In this document: in pieces, positions 1 through 8,719 of the stretch
How positions within the stretch are numbered: the first letter of the stretch is position 1
Layout of the letters: every line of letters begins with the position of its first letter
Origin: Pantoea dispersa
Lineage (GTDB): Bacteria; Pseudomonadota; Gammaproteobacteria; Enterobacterales; Enterobacteriaceae
DNA length: 64,000 bases
Direction of reading: 5' to 3'
Assembly (NCBI RefSeq): GCF_014155765.1
Contig: NZ_SCKT01000010.1
Span: 62,001-126,000, forward strand
The notes under the pieces: generated by a model
Told to the model about the DNA's origin: nothing
The model's database searches: none
Seen by the model: the letters and a program-made list of their open reading frames with translations, nothing else
Position numbers and translations under genes: made by a program

Positions 1-66
1 AACAATTTCTGCTGCCTTTTCCGCCGTGCTATGCAATGCGCAACAGGTTTAAGGGAGCGCGCCACG

Positions 67-1245
67 ATGCACGAAAAACGTTACCGTATTACGCTGCTGT
101 TTAACGCCAACAAGGTGTATGACCGCCAGGTGGTGGAAGGGGTCGGCGATTATCTGCAGGCTTCGCAAACCGACTGGGATATCTTCATTGAAGAGGATTT
201 CCGCTGTCGCATCGACAACATCCGCGAATGGCTGGGGGACGGCGTCATTGCGGATTACGACGACAGCTCAATCGAGAGCCTGCTCAGCAATGTGCCGGTG
301 CCGATTGTCGGCGTTGGTGGCTCCTATCACCGCCAGCAGGATTATCCGCCGGTGCACTACATCGCCACCGACAACGCTGCGCTGGTGGAGAGTGCCTTTC
401 TGCACCTGAAAGAGAAAGGCATTCATCGCTTTGCGTTTTACGGCCTGCCCGCCGCCAGCGGCAAACGCTGGGCGCAGGAGCGCGAGCAGGCGTTTCGCCA
501 GCTGGTGATGCGCGAGCGCTACCAGGGTGTGGTGTATCAGGGGATGGAAACCGCGCCGGAAAACTGGCAGCACGCGCAAAACCGCCTCGCCGACTGGCTG
601 CAAACGCTGCCGCCGCAGACCGGCATTATCGCGGTGACCGACGCGCGTGCGCGTCATTTGCTGCAGGCTTGTGAACACCTGAAAATTCCGGTGCCGGAGA
701 AGCTCAGCGTAATCGGTATCGATAACGAAGAGCTGACGCGCTATCTGTCCCGTGTGGCGCTCTCTTCGGTAGCCCAGGGCACACGCCAGATGGGTTATCA
801 GGCCGCCAAGCTGTTGCATCGTCTGCTCGATCGGCAAACGCTGCCGCTGCAACGCATTCTGGTGCCGCCGGTGAAAGTCATTGCCCGCCGCTCTACCGAT
901 TTTCGCTCGCTGCGCGATCCGGCGGTGATTCAGGCGATGCATTACATCCGCTTTAACGCCTGTAAAGGCATCAAGGTCGAACAGGTGCTGGATGCGATTG
1001 GCATGTCGCGCTCCAATCTGGAAAAGCGTTTTCGCGATGAGACCGGCGACACCATTCACGCCATGATTCACCGCGAGAAGCTGGAGAAAGCGCGTGAACT
1101 GCTGGCCTGCTCTTCATTGAATATTAATGAAATTTCGCAGATGTGCGGCTATCCTTCCCTGCAGTACTTCTATTCGGTGTTTAAGAAAAGCTACGCCACC
1201 ACGCCAAAGGAGTATCGACAGCATCACGGCGAGAAGGTGCAATAA
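67..1245 (+). CDS. xylR: XylR, xylose operon activator
   Basis: AraC-type activator of xylose transport and catabolism genes, 392 aa, the same length as in E. coli. Residues 1-285 form a periplasmic-binding-protein-like (LacI/GalR-type) sensor for D-xylose, with motifs such as [10 protein letters not shown] and GVIADYDD; residues 290-392 are the AraC HTH domain, ending in the typical [16 protein letters not shown] block. The ATG at 67 is preferred over an upstream ATG at 31 because it follows an AGGGAG ribosome site and gives the family N-terminus [16 protein letters not shown]. No xyl structural genes lie in the window, so its targets are either left of the window or elsewhere. The next gene is selC, 60 bp downstream. 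Confidence 0.96.
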   Translation: MHEKRYRITLLFNANKVYDRQVVEGVGDYLQASQTDWDIFIEEDFRCRIDNIREWLGDGVIADYDDSSIESLLSNVPVPIVGVGGSYHRQQDYPPVHYIATDNAALVESAFLHLKEKGIHRFAFYGLPAASGKRWAQEREQAFRQLVMRERYQGVVYQGMETAPENWQHAQNRLADWLQTLPPQTGIIAVTDARARHLLQACEHLKIPVPEKLSVIGIDNEELTRYLSRVALSSVAQGTRQMGYQAAKLLHRLLDRQTLPLQRILVPPVKVIARRSTDFRSLRDPAVIQAMHYIRFNACKGIKVEQVLDAIGMSRSNLEKRFRDETGDTIHAMIHREKLEKARELLACSSLNINEISQMCGYPSLQYFYSVFKKSYATTPKEYRQHHGEKVQ

Positions 1246-1305
1246 CGCCCCGCTGCGATCAAGATTTTGCCGCCAATTGCCGCTATACTGCGCGGCATCT
1301 TCAAA

Positions 1306-1400
1306 GGAAGATCGTCGTCTCCGGTGAGGCGGCCGGATTTCAAATCCGGTTGGGGCCGCCAGCGGTCCCGGGCAGGTTCGACTCCTGTGATCTTCCGCCA
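1306..1400 (+). tRNA. selC: tRNA-Sec (selenocysteine), anticodon TCA
   Basis: A 95-nt tRNA gene with an 8-bp acceptor stem (GGAAGATC at 1306 pairing with GATCTTCC ending at 1396), discriminator G, encoded CCA at 1398-1400 and a long variable arm rich in GGGGCCGCC/GGTCCC. The anticodon TCA is at 1340-1342. It reads UGA codons for selenocysteine insertion, for example in formate dehydrogenases, together with SelA, SelB and SelD. A -10-like TATACT lies at 1284-1289 followed by a GC-rich discriminator. The 3' end is the attachment site of the satellite element that follows; the tRNA stays intact because the repeat restores it. Confidence 0.98.
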
Positions 1401-1402
1401 CT
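1380..1402 (+). repeat. attL, left copy of 23-bp direct repeat in selC
   Basis: The last 21 bases of selC plus CT are repeated exactly at 8720-8742. Identity stops at 1403 (G against C at 8743) and before 1380, marking the core used by the integrase. Confidence 0.93.
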
Positions 1403-1510
1403 GCACTTCCGAAACCATCCGAGATTATTTATATTTTCGTTTATTAACAACAAAATACATACCACCCGTCCGTATACATCCTGTTGCATCTGCCAGCATC
1501 CATGACAAAT

Positions 1511-1546
1511 GTGTATAGATTTTTATACACACTTAGACTTATACAC
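1511..1546. promoter_or_regulatory. Putative operator at the integrase start
   Basis: An inverted repeat GTGTATA (1511-1517) and TATACAC (1524-1530) with a 6-bp spacer, followed by another TATACAC at 1540-1546 that touches the integrase ATG. No Shine-Dalgarno is visible before this ATG. Such words suggest binding of a repressor or of the integrase itself for autoregulation; this is inference. Confidence 0.45.
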
Positions 1547-2722
1547 ATGGCACTTACAGACATACAAATTCGACGCGCAAAACCCCAGGAAAAGCCTTAC
1601 ACCCTTAGCGATGGCCTAGGCTTGGCTTTACTCATTAACCCTGATGGCAGCAAAGGCTGGCGCTTCCGTTACCGATTCAACGGTAAGGCTAAGTTAATGT
1701 CGTTTGGTTCCTATAGCCTCGTTTCACTCGCTGAGGCACGCGAGAAGCGTGATATGGCGCGTAAGCAGGTAGTAAATGGCGTTGACCCATTAGTGGAGCG
1801 TAAAGCCCAAAAACTGGCAAAGCAGCTTTCAGCAGAGAACTCTTTCGAGGTCATCAGCCGGGAATGGCATACGAATAAGGCGGACCGCTGGACCGTTGCT
1901 TATCGGGACGAGATCATTAAGACCTTTGAGCAAGACGTTTTCCCGTTTATCGGCAATCGTCCAATCTCAGAGATTAAGCCGCTTGAACTTCTTGAGGTAC
2001 TGCGTCGTATAGAAAAGCGGGAAGCGTTAGAGAAAACTCGTAAGGTACGCCAGCGCTGTGGGGAGGTGTTCCGCTATGCAATTATTACCGGCCGAGCTGA
2101 GTATAATCCTGCTCCTGATTTATCTATTGCGCTAGCCGTTCCCAAACAAAAGAATCACCCATTTTTATCTGCGGAAGAGCTGCCTTATTTTGTTCAAGAC
2201 TTGGAAGCGTATGCGGGTAGCATTATTACTAAAAAAGCCACGAAAATAGTGATGTTGACAGGGGTTAGAACTCAGGAGGTGCGCTTCGCAACCTGGGATG
2301 AAGTTGACCTTGAAAAAGGTATTTGGGAGATACCTACGGAACGGATGAAAATGCGCAGGCCTCATGTTGTACCTTTATCTACCCAAGTAATTGCCCTTTT
2401 CGAGCAATTGAAACCTATCACCGGCCATTATCCTTACATTTTTATTGGCAGAAATAACCGTAGAAAACTAATCTCTAAGGAAAGTGTTTCACAAGTCATT
2501 GAATTATTAGGATACAAGGAGCGTGCGACTGGTCATGGCTTTCGACACACAATGTCTACTATCTTACATGAACAAGGTTTTGATAGTGCGTGGATTGAAA
2601 TGCAACGGGCACATGTCGATAAAAATAAAATCCGCGGGATATATAATCATGCTAACTATTACGAAGATAGAAAAAAAATGATGCAGTGGTATAGCGACTT
2701 TTTATTGAATGGTGGTCAGTGA
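1547..2722 (+). CDS. P4-type tyrosine integrase
   Basis: Site-specific recombinase of 391 aa that inserts and excises the element at selC. The N-terminal 80 residues are the P4-integrase arm-binding domain (DUF4102 type, MALTDIQIRRAKPQEKPY), followed by a core-binding domain and a C-terminal catalytic domain. Catalytic residues are visible: Arg in TGVRTQEVRFATW, His-x-x-Arg in GHGFRHTMS, a late His in QRAHVDKNK and the Tyr nucleophile in RGIYNHANYY. The ATG at 1547 is chosen over an upstream in-frame ATG at 1484 because it gives the family N-terminus. It lies 145 bp from selC and points into the element, as usual for P4-type islands, and appears intact. Confidence 0.95.
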   Translation: MALTDIQIRRAKPQEKPYTLSDGLGLALLINPDGSKGWRFRYRFNGKAKLMSFGSYSLVSLAEAREKRDMARKQVVNGVDPLVERKAQKLAKQLSAENSFEVISREWHTNKADRWTVAYRDEIIKTFEQDVFPFIGNRPISEIKPLELLEVLRRIEKREALEKTRKVRQRCGEVFRYAIITGRAEYNPAPDLSIALAVPKQKNHPFLSAEELPYFVQDLEAYAGSIITKKATKIVMLTGVRTQEVRFATWDEVDLEKGIWEIPTERMKMRRPHVVPLSTQVIALFEQLKPITGHYPYIFIGRNNRRKLISKESVSQVIELLGYKERATGHGFRHTMSTILHEQGFDSAWIEMQRAHVDKNKIRGIYNHANYYEDRKKMMQWYSDFLLNGGQ

Positions 2723-2735
2723 CCACCATTCGAAA

Positions 2736-3905
2736 CTAGATATTATTTATTACACTCTTGAGGTTCTGGATATAATATTCCAAGTCATATTCATTCAATT
2801 CAAACCCTTGAGAGTGTACAATTACATTCCTAACTTGGGATAAGTTAACAATGGATTCATATATAGACTCTCCAATAAGCTGTCGCTCCCTAAGCTCTCG
2901 TGCAGTTGGCTTTATATTTAAATAACTTCTTTCTTTAGGCATTCCAGCTTTAACAGCAAGATCTCCAATTTTCTTCTCTAAAGCACGCCAATTTAGTAAA
3001 AACTCACCCACTCTGTAGTTTGTACTTACCGCAGCATTCTCTGCTAACTCTTCCCTTTCCTCTTCCGGTACAGTAATTTTCTCTAAGGAGGATATTGCCC
3101 CTTCAATAATAGGCTTAATTTCGCTGCTCATTTGTATTAGCATATCGAAATCATTTCTTTCGAAGAAATTATTATGTGCAACTTTACATCTAATTAAATA
3201 TAATTTATCCCACCTCGATTTAAGCAGACTCTCTTCACAATCCACATGTTTCTGAAAATAACGCTGCCAGTTTGACTTAGGTATAAAGTCTCTTACGTCA
3301 TCAATGGGTATAGAATCTCCATCATGATCTTTAATTTTGCGGATAAGCCCATCTAAATCTTGAGTTCTATATGAATCAAAAAGAAATGTAGACAACTGTA
3401 TAAAGTCAGCATCATATAAATAGTTATTTGAGCTTTGCTGTTTCTTATCTCTTCTTATTTTTTTTAGCTCATCTGGAATTGCCGTTTCAGACCATCCTAA
3501 ACCAACATTAGTCAGCATAAACTTAGTGATTAACTTCCTCATGAGATTTTCTAACTCATGAATGATTGGGTATGCTTTACGCGAATAACTATAACTGACA
3601 TCATCCCATAGCGTCTGAATATTGTTATTCGACGCCAGGTTAAGCAAGCCCCGTATGACTCTTAAAAAAGCAGAAAATAATTCTAAATCATCAGAAGAAC
3701 TTGCCAGCTTAAGGTGAAAAATTTTGTATTTTTCAGAAGGTGTATTTTCTTCAACTACTTCAATATCGAACTCATTTCCAATGTACTTAGCTTTCTTACC
3801 AGAAAGGCTTATATCAGAATCCGACTGAAGGAAATTCAAAAAGGATTTTTTCGTTTTACAAAAAGAATTTTTTAATTCAATAGTGACCAAATATTCTACT
3901 TTCAT
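2736..3905 (-). CDS. Double-HEPN protein, putative RNase defence effector
   Basis: I do not recognise a named family for this 389-aa protein. Two segments look like HEPN domains: an ELENLMRKLI helix near residue 120 followed by RCKVAH at 239-244, and LNWRALEKKIGDLA near 305-318 followed by RNVIVH at 359-364. Both fit the R-x4-H motif that forms the metal-independent RNase site of HEPN dimers, so two sites in one chain could make an intramolecular active centre. The sequence is very AT-rich and lacks signal peptide or membrane segments, so it is probably cytosolic. It is convergent with the integrase (13 bp apart) and sits in the cargo position of a P4-type satellite, where phage-defence genes are commonly found. 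Function as an abortive-infection RNase is inference. Confidence 0.6.
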   Translation of the reverse strand: MKVEYLVTIELKNSFCKTKKSFLNFLQSDSDISLSGKKAKYIGNEFDIEVVEENTPSEKYKIFHLKLASSSDDLELFSAFLRVIRGLLNLASNNNIQTLWDDVSYSYSRKAYPIIHELENLMRKLITKFMLTNVGLGWSETAIPDELKKIRRDKKQQSSNNYLYDADFIQLSTFLFDSYRTQDLDGLIRKIKDHDGDSIPIDDVRDFIPKSNWQRYFQKHVDCEESLLKSRWDKLYLIRCKVAHNNFFERNDFDMLIQMSSEIKPIIEGAISSLEKITVPEEEREELAENAAVSTNYRVGEFLLNWRALEKKIGDLAVKAGMPKERSYLNIKPTARELRERQLIGESIYESIVNLSQVRNVIVHSQGFELNEYDLEYYIQNLKSVINNI

Positions 3906-4200
3906 TTAATCCCCAGCCTCGACATATAATGCATATCCTAGCATCAAGTACAAAATACTCCCGTTATCAAACTACATTTTACATTCGCGCGCAATGCTAT
4001 CCCCGCCACGCCTGCCCGCTTTATGCATCGCTTTTCATGCAGGTGCATGATGCGGGCCGGGCCGCACCCGGTATGGTTTGAACGGGGAAAAGCGGTGCAT
4101 GTTTTTTCATGTAAATCCATGCACGCTATGCATGCATCACTCTTTACAAAGCGGCTGGTCAGAAAAAAGGCTTCTGGAAGAGAAAAGATGGACACAAAAA
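3906..4200. other. Non-coding stretch of the satellite with TGCATG-rich repeats
   Basis: No convincing gene. Bases 4021-4140 are crowded with CATGCA/TGCATG words in both orientations, interrupted by a GC-rich segment near 4050-4070. This may be a regulatory or structured region of the satellite. An open frame running leftward from 4231 crosses the terminator of the Delta gene and is not called. Confidence 0.4.
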
Positions 4201-4201
4201 A

Positions 4202-4221
4202 GCCGCTGGTGTAGCAGCGGC
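4202..4221 (-). terminator. Rho-independent terminator of the Delta/Ogr unit
   Basis: Read on the minus strand: 7-bp stem GCCGCTG/CAGCGGC with a 6-base loop followed by TTTTTT, located 10 bp past the stop of the Delta-type gene. Confidence 0.85.
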
Positions 4222-4230
4222 AGTGCGGCA

Positions 4231-4482
4231 TTAATGAACCTGGCGGAATGCAGAACCATAACGGCCCAGCGTCTGACGTTCTCTTGCCGGTTCCGGTGGT
4301 GGTGCCGGTATTTTTTCCGGCTGTGGCGGTGCGGTGATAACCTTTGTAATGCTCTCATTCGTCTTAAAAGTACAGGAGCAGTCCAGTTTAGTGCACTGGT
4401 GATAACGCTCTTACACCTGCTCTGACATACAGCGGCTCGATTTGGTGTGCGCCGCGCTTTTGCAGTAAGGGCAGTGCATCAT
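4231..4482 (-). pseudogene. Delta/Ogr-type late gene activator with in-frame stop
   Basis: The frame starting at ATG 4482, behind an AGGAGGG ribosome site, begins MMHCPYCKSAAHTKSSR and ends GRYGSAFRQVH, 83 codons in all. This matches the P2 Ogr / P4 Delta zinc-finger family: Cys pairs in HCPYC and a later CTKLDCSC, and the characteristic SEQV-x-ERYHQC block. Codon 24 (4411-4413) is TAA, a single-base change from the expected AAA lysine codon just before ERYHQC, so the protein stops after 23 residues. The family activates late promoters of P2-like helpers and satellites. Unless the stop is a sequencing error or is suppressed, the element cannot switch on late genes by itself. Confidence 0.82.
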
Positions 4483-4790
4483 TTCTGGTTGCCCTCCTGA
4501 AGCTTTGCACGCTGCGCCCGGATTGATTCAGCCAGCTTCTGGCGACGCATAGGATGGCGGTAAAGCTCCATATCAATACCCATCAGCGGCGGGCGATTCA
4601 GACCAATATTCTCCAGCAGCGGAGCCTCTTTCATCACGCTGCCCGGCAGGGCCGCAGCCGCCTGCGTCAGCGCTTCACCAACCAGATAAGCCACGTCCTG
4701 AATCGCATCCCGGTCGTCACCGGCTAACGTCGGGGACAGTTCTTCACGCCGGATACGCAGCTTAATGGACCACAGCAGCGACGGACTCAC
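4479..4790 (-). CDS. Satellite ORF coupled to the Delta remnant, function unknown
   Basis: A 103-aa frame (GTG start) whose TGA stop overlaps the double ATG of the Delta-type gene, so the two look translationally coupled. Composition fits the satellite backbone rather than the AT-rich cargo. Notable segments are SLLWSIKLRIRREEL at the N-terminus and a basic end RRQKLAESIRAQRAKLQ. There is no signal peptide or clear domain. I do not recognise it. By position it could be the remainder of a late gene upstream of Delta (a Sid or capsid-size position in P4), but the sequence does not resemble what I remember of Sid. Its true 5' end may have been lost at the junction with the alpha remnant just upstream. 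Confidence 0.5.
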   Translation of the reverse strand: MSPSLLWSIKLRIRREELSPTLAGDDRDAIQDVAYLVGEALTQAAAALPGSVMKEAPLLENIGLNRPPLMGIDMELYRHPMRRQKLAESIRAQRAKLQEGNQK

Positions 4791-4906
4791 GTTGCGCAGG
4801 GCTGACTGCCAGTGCGCATCTTTCAGCCAAAGGGCTGCACGGCACGCAGACGCTCACGCTTGCTGATACGCAGCGCTGTGGTGGCATCAGTTTTGCCGCG
4901 GGGGAT

Positions 4907-6739
4907 GTGCTCATCCCCCTGACAGGTGAAGACGGCTCACCCGTTAACGTGCAGCTCATCAGCGCCGCAGGCGACAAGCGCACCCTTCCCGGCGGGCAGG
5001 TGAAAAACACGTACTGGCTGGCAGGCGAGCCGGACGGCAAAACGCCGTGGCTCACTGAAGGATATGCCACCGGCCTGACCGTGCACCGGCTGACCGGCCA
5101 GGCGGTTTACGTGGCGCTGAGCGCCAACAACCTGCCCGCGCTGGCAATGCGGCTGCGTGAGTCACACCCCGGCGCGCTGATGCTGATTGCCGCCGACCGT
5201 GACGACAACGGCACCGGCCAGTTAAAGGCAGAGGAAGCGGCGAAAGACTGTGGCGGGAAAGCCGCACTGCCGCCGGTTACGGGTGACTGGAACGACGTGT
5301 GGCAGGCGCAGGGCGATATCGCCACGCTGGCGCAGCTCACCGCCTTCACGCAGCCGAAGTCGCTCAGCCCGTTTGAATCCGTCAGCGAGGCCGACCTGAA
5401 GGCCATGAGCGCCAGCCAGAAAGCCGAGTTGCTGGTCGCCCACTACGGGCAGGCGCTGGCCGTGCCGCCGGACGGGGAGGAAATCTGCCGCTATGAGAAC
5501 TGCGCATGGCAGGTGATGGAGGCGAAGACGCTGCGCCGGGAAATCGCCGCGCTGTTTCAGAAGGTGCGCGCCCCATTCTCCGCTGCCGGTATCGGCAGCG
5601 TGCTGGACACGCTCAAACTGATGGTGCAGCAGATGGGAGAACCTTCCCGCCGCCTGATTGGCTTCCGTAACGGCGTGTATGACACCACAACAGGCACCTT
5701 CAGCCCGCACCGCCGCGAGCACAGGCTGCGCACCGTCAACAGCGTGGACTACACCGCGCCGCGTCCTGGTGAAAACCCCGCAGACCACGCCCCGGCTTTC
5801 TGGCGCTGGTTAACGCGGGCCGCTGGGCATAATCACGACAAGCAGGAGCGCATTCTCGCGGCGTTATTTATGGTGCTGGCAAACCGCTATGACTGGCAGA
5901 TGTTTCTCGAAGTCAACGGCCCCGGCGGCAGCGGTAAAAGTGTCATGGCCTCGATAGCCACTCTGCTGGCCGGAGAAGACAACACCACGTCCGCCACCAT
6001 CGACACGCTGGAATCCTCCCGCGAGCGCGCCAGCGTGGTGGGCTTCTCGCTGATTATCCTGCCTGACCAGGAGAAATGGAGCGGCGACGGCGCGGGCATC
6101 AAGGCGATTACTGGCGGCGATGCGGTGGCAATCGACCCGAAATACCGTGACGCCTATTCAACGCACATTCCGGCGGTCATTCTGGCGGTGAACAACAATC
6201 CTATGCGCTTCAGCGACCGCAGCGGCGGTGTGTCACGCCGCCGGGCAATTCTGACGTTCCCGGAAGTGATACCGGCAAAAGAACGTGACCCGCAGCTGCT
6301 TGACAAAATCAGTACCGGGCTGGCCATCATTGTTCGTCATCTGATGCAGCGCTTCAGTCAGCCGGAGGAGGCCCGCGCGCTGCTACAGGCGCAGCAGACG
6401 TCCGGCGAGGCGCTGGAAATTAAACGCCAGGCTGACCCGCTGGTCGATTTCTGCGCCTACCTGATGCCGATAAGTACCGCGACCGGCCTGTTTATGGGGA
6501 ACGCCAATATCCGCCCGCTGAATCCGAAGCGATATCTGTACCATGCCTACCTGTCATTCATGGAATCGCGCGGCCATCAGCACCCGCTCAGCCTGACCGC
6601 ATCCGGTCAGGCGGTGCCGCAGACGCTGAAGGAGTGTGAGCGCATCCTGCTGAAACGCCGGACGAATAACGGCGTCCAGACCAATCTCACGCTGCATGAG
6701 GACAGCGAAGCCGACTGGCTGCCCGCGTGCAGTCAGTAA
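4907..6739 (+). pseudogene. N-terminally truncated P4 alpha primase-helicase
   Basis: Open frame of 610 codons matching the C-terminal four fifths of phage P4 gp-alpha (777 aa). Visible are the TOPRIM primase motif WLTEGYATGLTVH (residues 48-60), the acidic LIAADRDDNGTG, and an SF3/D5-type helicase with Walker A GPGGSGKS and an LAVNNNPMRF sensor region. The first standard start is GTG 4907, but recognisable alpha sequence (AKGL..GTQTLTL..GGISFAAGDVLIPL) continues upstream in frame to about 4815 without any ATG, GTG or TTG, and the frame is closed by TAA near 4763. The zinc-finger N-terminus (about 120-160 residues) is missing, so priming should be lost. Helicase activity of a fragment from GTG 4907 cannot be excluded. 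Confidence 0.85.
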
Positions 6740-6754
6740 CCCCCGCAGCAAACG

Positions 6755-6776
6755 AACCGGCTCAGGCCGGTTTTTT
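6755..6776 (+). terminator. Terminator after the alpha remnant
   Basis: Stem AACCGGC (6755-6761) and GCCGGTT (6766-6772) with a 4-base loop, continuing into a run of T. It starts 15 bp past the stop codon. Confidence 0.9.
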
Positions 6777-7058
6777 ACGTTTCAGCCCGGAGTGATCACT
6801 CAATATGAACACAAGTGTACACGCAGCCCTTAGCTCTTCACCGTATAACTAACTGATTTAAAATAATTAAAATCAAAAGTGAACAGTGTGAACACTTTTT
6901 ACTTAAATTTTTTTTTACCATTCTGAGAAATCATCCAGACCAAAAGCTACATAAGCTAAGAGGGATATCATTGTAAAAAAGTACAAATTAAGGATAATCG
7001 TTCAACATAGATAATGTTCGTCAGTTAGTGTGTCTTTGTATATTTAAGGTGAATACAC
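6777..7058. other. AT-rich gap with iteron-like words
   Basis: No gene. GTGAACA occurs at 6879-6885 and 6888-6894, TGAACAC at 6806-6812, and a GTGTACAC palindrome at 6815-6822. P4 alpha protein binds iterons built on GGTGAACA in ori1 and crr, so this may be the remnant of crr or the origin. The rest is AT-rich leader of the SIR2 gene. Confidence 0.4.
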
Positions 7059-8582
7059 ATGGATATTGAAAATGAACTTAACCAATTATTTATAAACAGA
7101 GCTTCGGGACCATTCTTGTTTCTAGGTTCAGGCTTTTCCAGAAGATATATGGGGCTTGAAGACTGGCAAGGTTTACTCAATAAATTTTGTGTTATGGGTA
7201 AGCCGTATGAATACTATAAAAGCAGCGCGAACGGTGACATAGCACGTTCTGCATTATTAATCGCAGAAGATTTCCATGACCTATGGTGGAGTAGCGACAA
7301 CTATAAAGAAAGCAGAGAAAAGCATTCAAATATAGTCAAAGATAAATCGTCTCCTTTAAGAATAGAAATAAGTAGATATCTAATAGAAAAAACAGAAGAT
7401 CGAAAAGAAGATCTTGATCTTAACGATGAACTTGAAATACTAAAATCCTGTGATGTTGACGGGATAATTACTACAAACTGGGATCTTTTGATTGAACATT
7501 TATTCCCTGACTACACAACGTACATTGGTCAAGAGGAACTACTTTTTTCAAACACCTATAGCATTGGTGAAATATATAAAATACATGGATGTGGTTCAAA
7601 GCCTGAATCAATGATTCTTACTGACGCTGACTATAGAGATTATAATAGTAAAAATGCTTATCTGGCCTCTAAGCTAATAACAATTTTTGTTGAGCACCCT
7701 GTTGTATTTATTGGATATTCAATAACAGATGAAAATATTCGCGCATTACTTAAATCAATATCATTATGCATCGGCACGGAAAAGTTAGAAAAATTAAGAA
7801 GTAATCTAATATTTATTGATAAAGATGAACCTGCTACAGGGGCCGTAATCGAGACGTCATATCTTCATTTTAATGACGTTCAGGTTCCAGTCAAAATAGT
7901 TAAGACAAAGAATTTTTCATTGGTTTATCAAGCCATTCATAATTTTGAACGAAAATTACCGGCACGTGTGCTTAGATTTTGTAAAGAACAAGTGTACGAA
8001 ATAGTCCAAAGTCAAGACCCACAGAATAAGATAGCTGTAGTTGACTACGATAACATAAAAGATAAAAAGGATATTGAGATCGTCTTTGGGATAGGTGTTA
8101 TTGGAAAGCTAGGAGATACTGGTTATAGGGCTATAACCGTGCAAGATTTATTCGAGGACGTTGCATTAAATAATAAGAATTTCTCACCTGAGAAAATCCT
8201 AACAATCACTGTAAAACAATATAACTACAAGTTCATCCCAGTATTCAAATATCTATCAAAAATGAATATAGGAACATTAGAGGATTATAAGAAATCTGGC
8301 TTAAAGCTAGACCAATATATCCAAAGAGATTTTCCAGATGTCTTCGCGAGCAGAAAGCCCAGAGACTTCGTTAAGTATCAGGGTATGACATTTAATGATT
8401 TTTACGATGCAGCAAGTGAATCCGCATTTTTATCACTGGCCCCATTACATCCTGAGCCTGATGCTGAGTTTATTGCGCAATTCATCCGAGAAAATTATGA
8501 TAGACTTATATCTTCTAATAATAAATATTTCTTCAGAAAATTAATCTCTTTCTATGATTGGCTTAAATATAGATTTATTTGA
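7059..8582 (+). CDS. SIR2-domain protein, putative NAD-depleting defence effector
   Basis: 507-aa protein with an N-terminal SIR2-like Rossmann domain: GSGFS at 23-27 (the GAGxS nucleotide loop), TTNWD at 138-142, KIHGC with candidate catalytic His176, and VVFIGYSITDENIRALL near 215-231. SIR2 domains of this kind in Thoeris, DSR and related anti-phage systems hydrolyse NAD+ during infection. The C-terminal 250 residues match no domain I recognise and probably sense the trigger. The gene is very AT-rich, starts after an AAGGTG site, and lies alone between the alpha remnant and attR, a cargo position. No partner gene follows. A protein deacylase role is less likely given the defence-type motifs, but function is inferred, not shown. 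Confidence 0.78.
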   Translation: MDIENELNQLFINRASGPFLFLGSGFSRRYMGLEDWQGLLNKFCVMGKPYEYYKSSANGDIARSALLIAEDFHDLWWSSDNYKESREKHSNIVKDKSSPLRIEISRYLIEKTEDRKEDLDLNDELEILKSCDVDGIITTNWDLLIEHLFPDYTTYIGQEELLFSNTYSIGEIYKIHGCGSKPESMILTDADYRDYNSKNAYLASKLITIFVEHPVVFIGYSITDENIRALLKSISLCIGTEKLEKLRSNLIFIDKDEPATGAVIETSYLHFNDVQVPVKIVKTKNFSLVYQAIHNFERKLPARVLRFCKEQVYEIVQSQDPQNKIAVVDYDNIKDKKDIEIVFGIGVIGKLGDTGYRAITVQDLFEDVALNNKNFSPEKILTITVKQYNYKFIPVFKYLSKMNIGTLEDYKKSGLKLDQYIQRDFPDVFASRKPRDFVKYQGMTFNDFYDAASESAFLSLAPLHPEPDAEFIAQFIRENYDRLISSNNKYFFRKLISFYDWLKYRFI

Positions 8583-8601
8583 CTTCAAGTAGCTGATTAG
8601 G

Positions 8602-8628
8602 GGGGTGTTAGCAATTCATTAACACCCC
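8602..8628. terminator. Hairpin after the SIR2 gene, possible terminator
   Basis: Nine-base stem GGGGTGTTA (8602-8610) and TAACACCCC (8620-8628), 20 bp past the stop codon. No T-run follows, so termination is uncertain. Confidence 0.45.
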
Positions 8629-8719
8629 ACAGCAGGTAAGATGTGTATATGAAAATGTATAATTAAACATAGTGAAAATATTTAACCAAAGTTAAATCAT
8701 ATAGTTATGATTCAATGTA

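Noticed and set aside
3944-4231. 95-codon minus-strand frame resembling small satellite hypotheticals
   Set aside because: It begins at the stop of the Delta-type gene and must be read through that gene's own terminator hairpin and T-run; no ribosome site.
4762-5070. 102-codon minus-strand frame
   Set aside because: Overlaps the alpha homology on the other strand and has no independent support.
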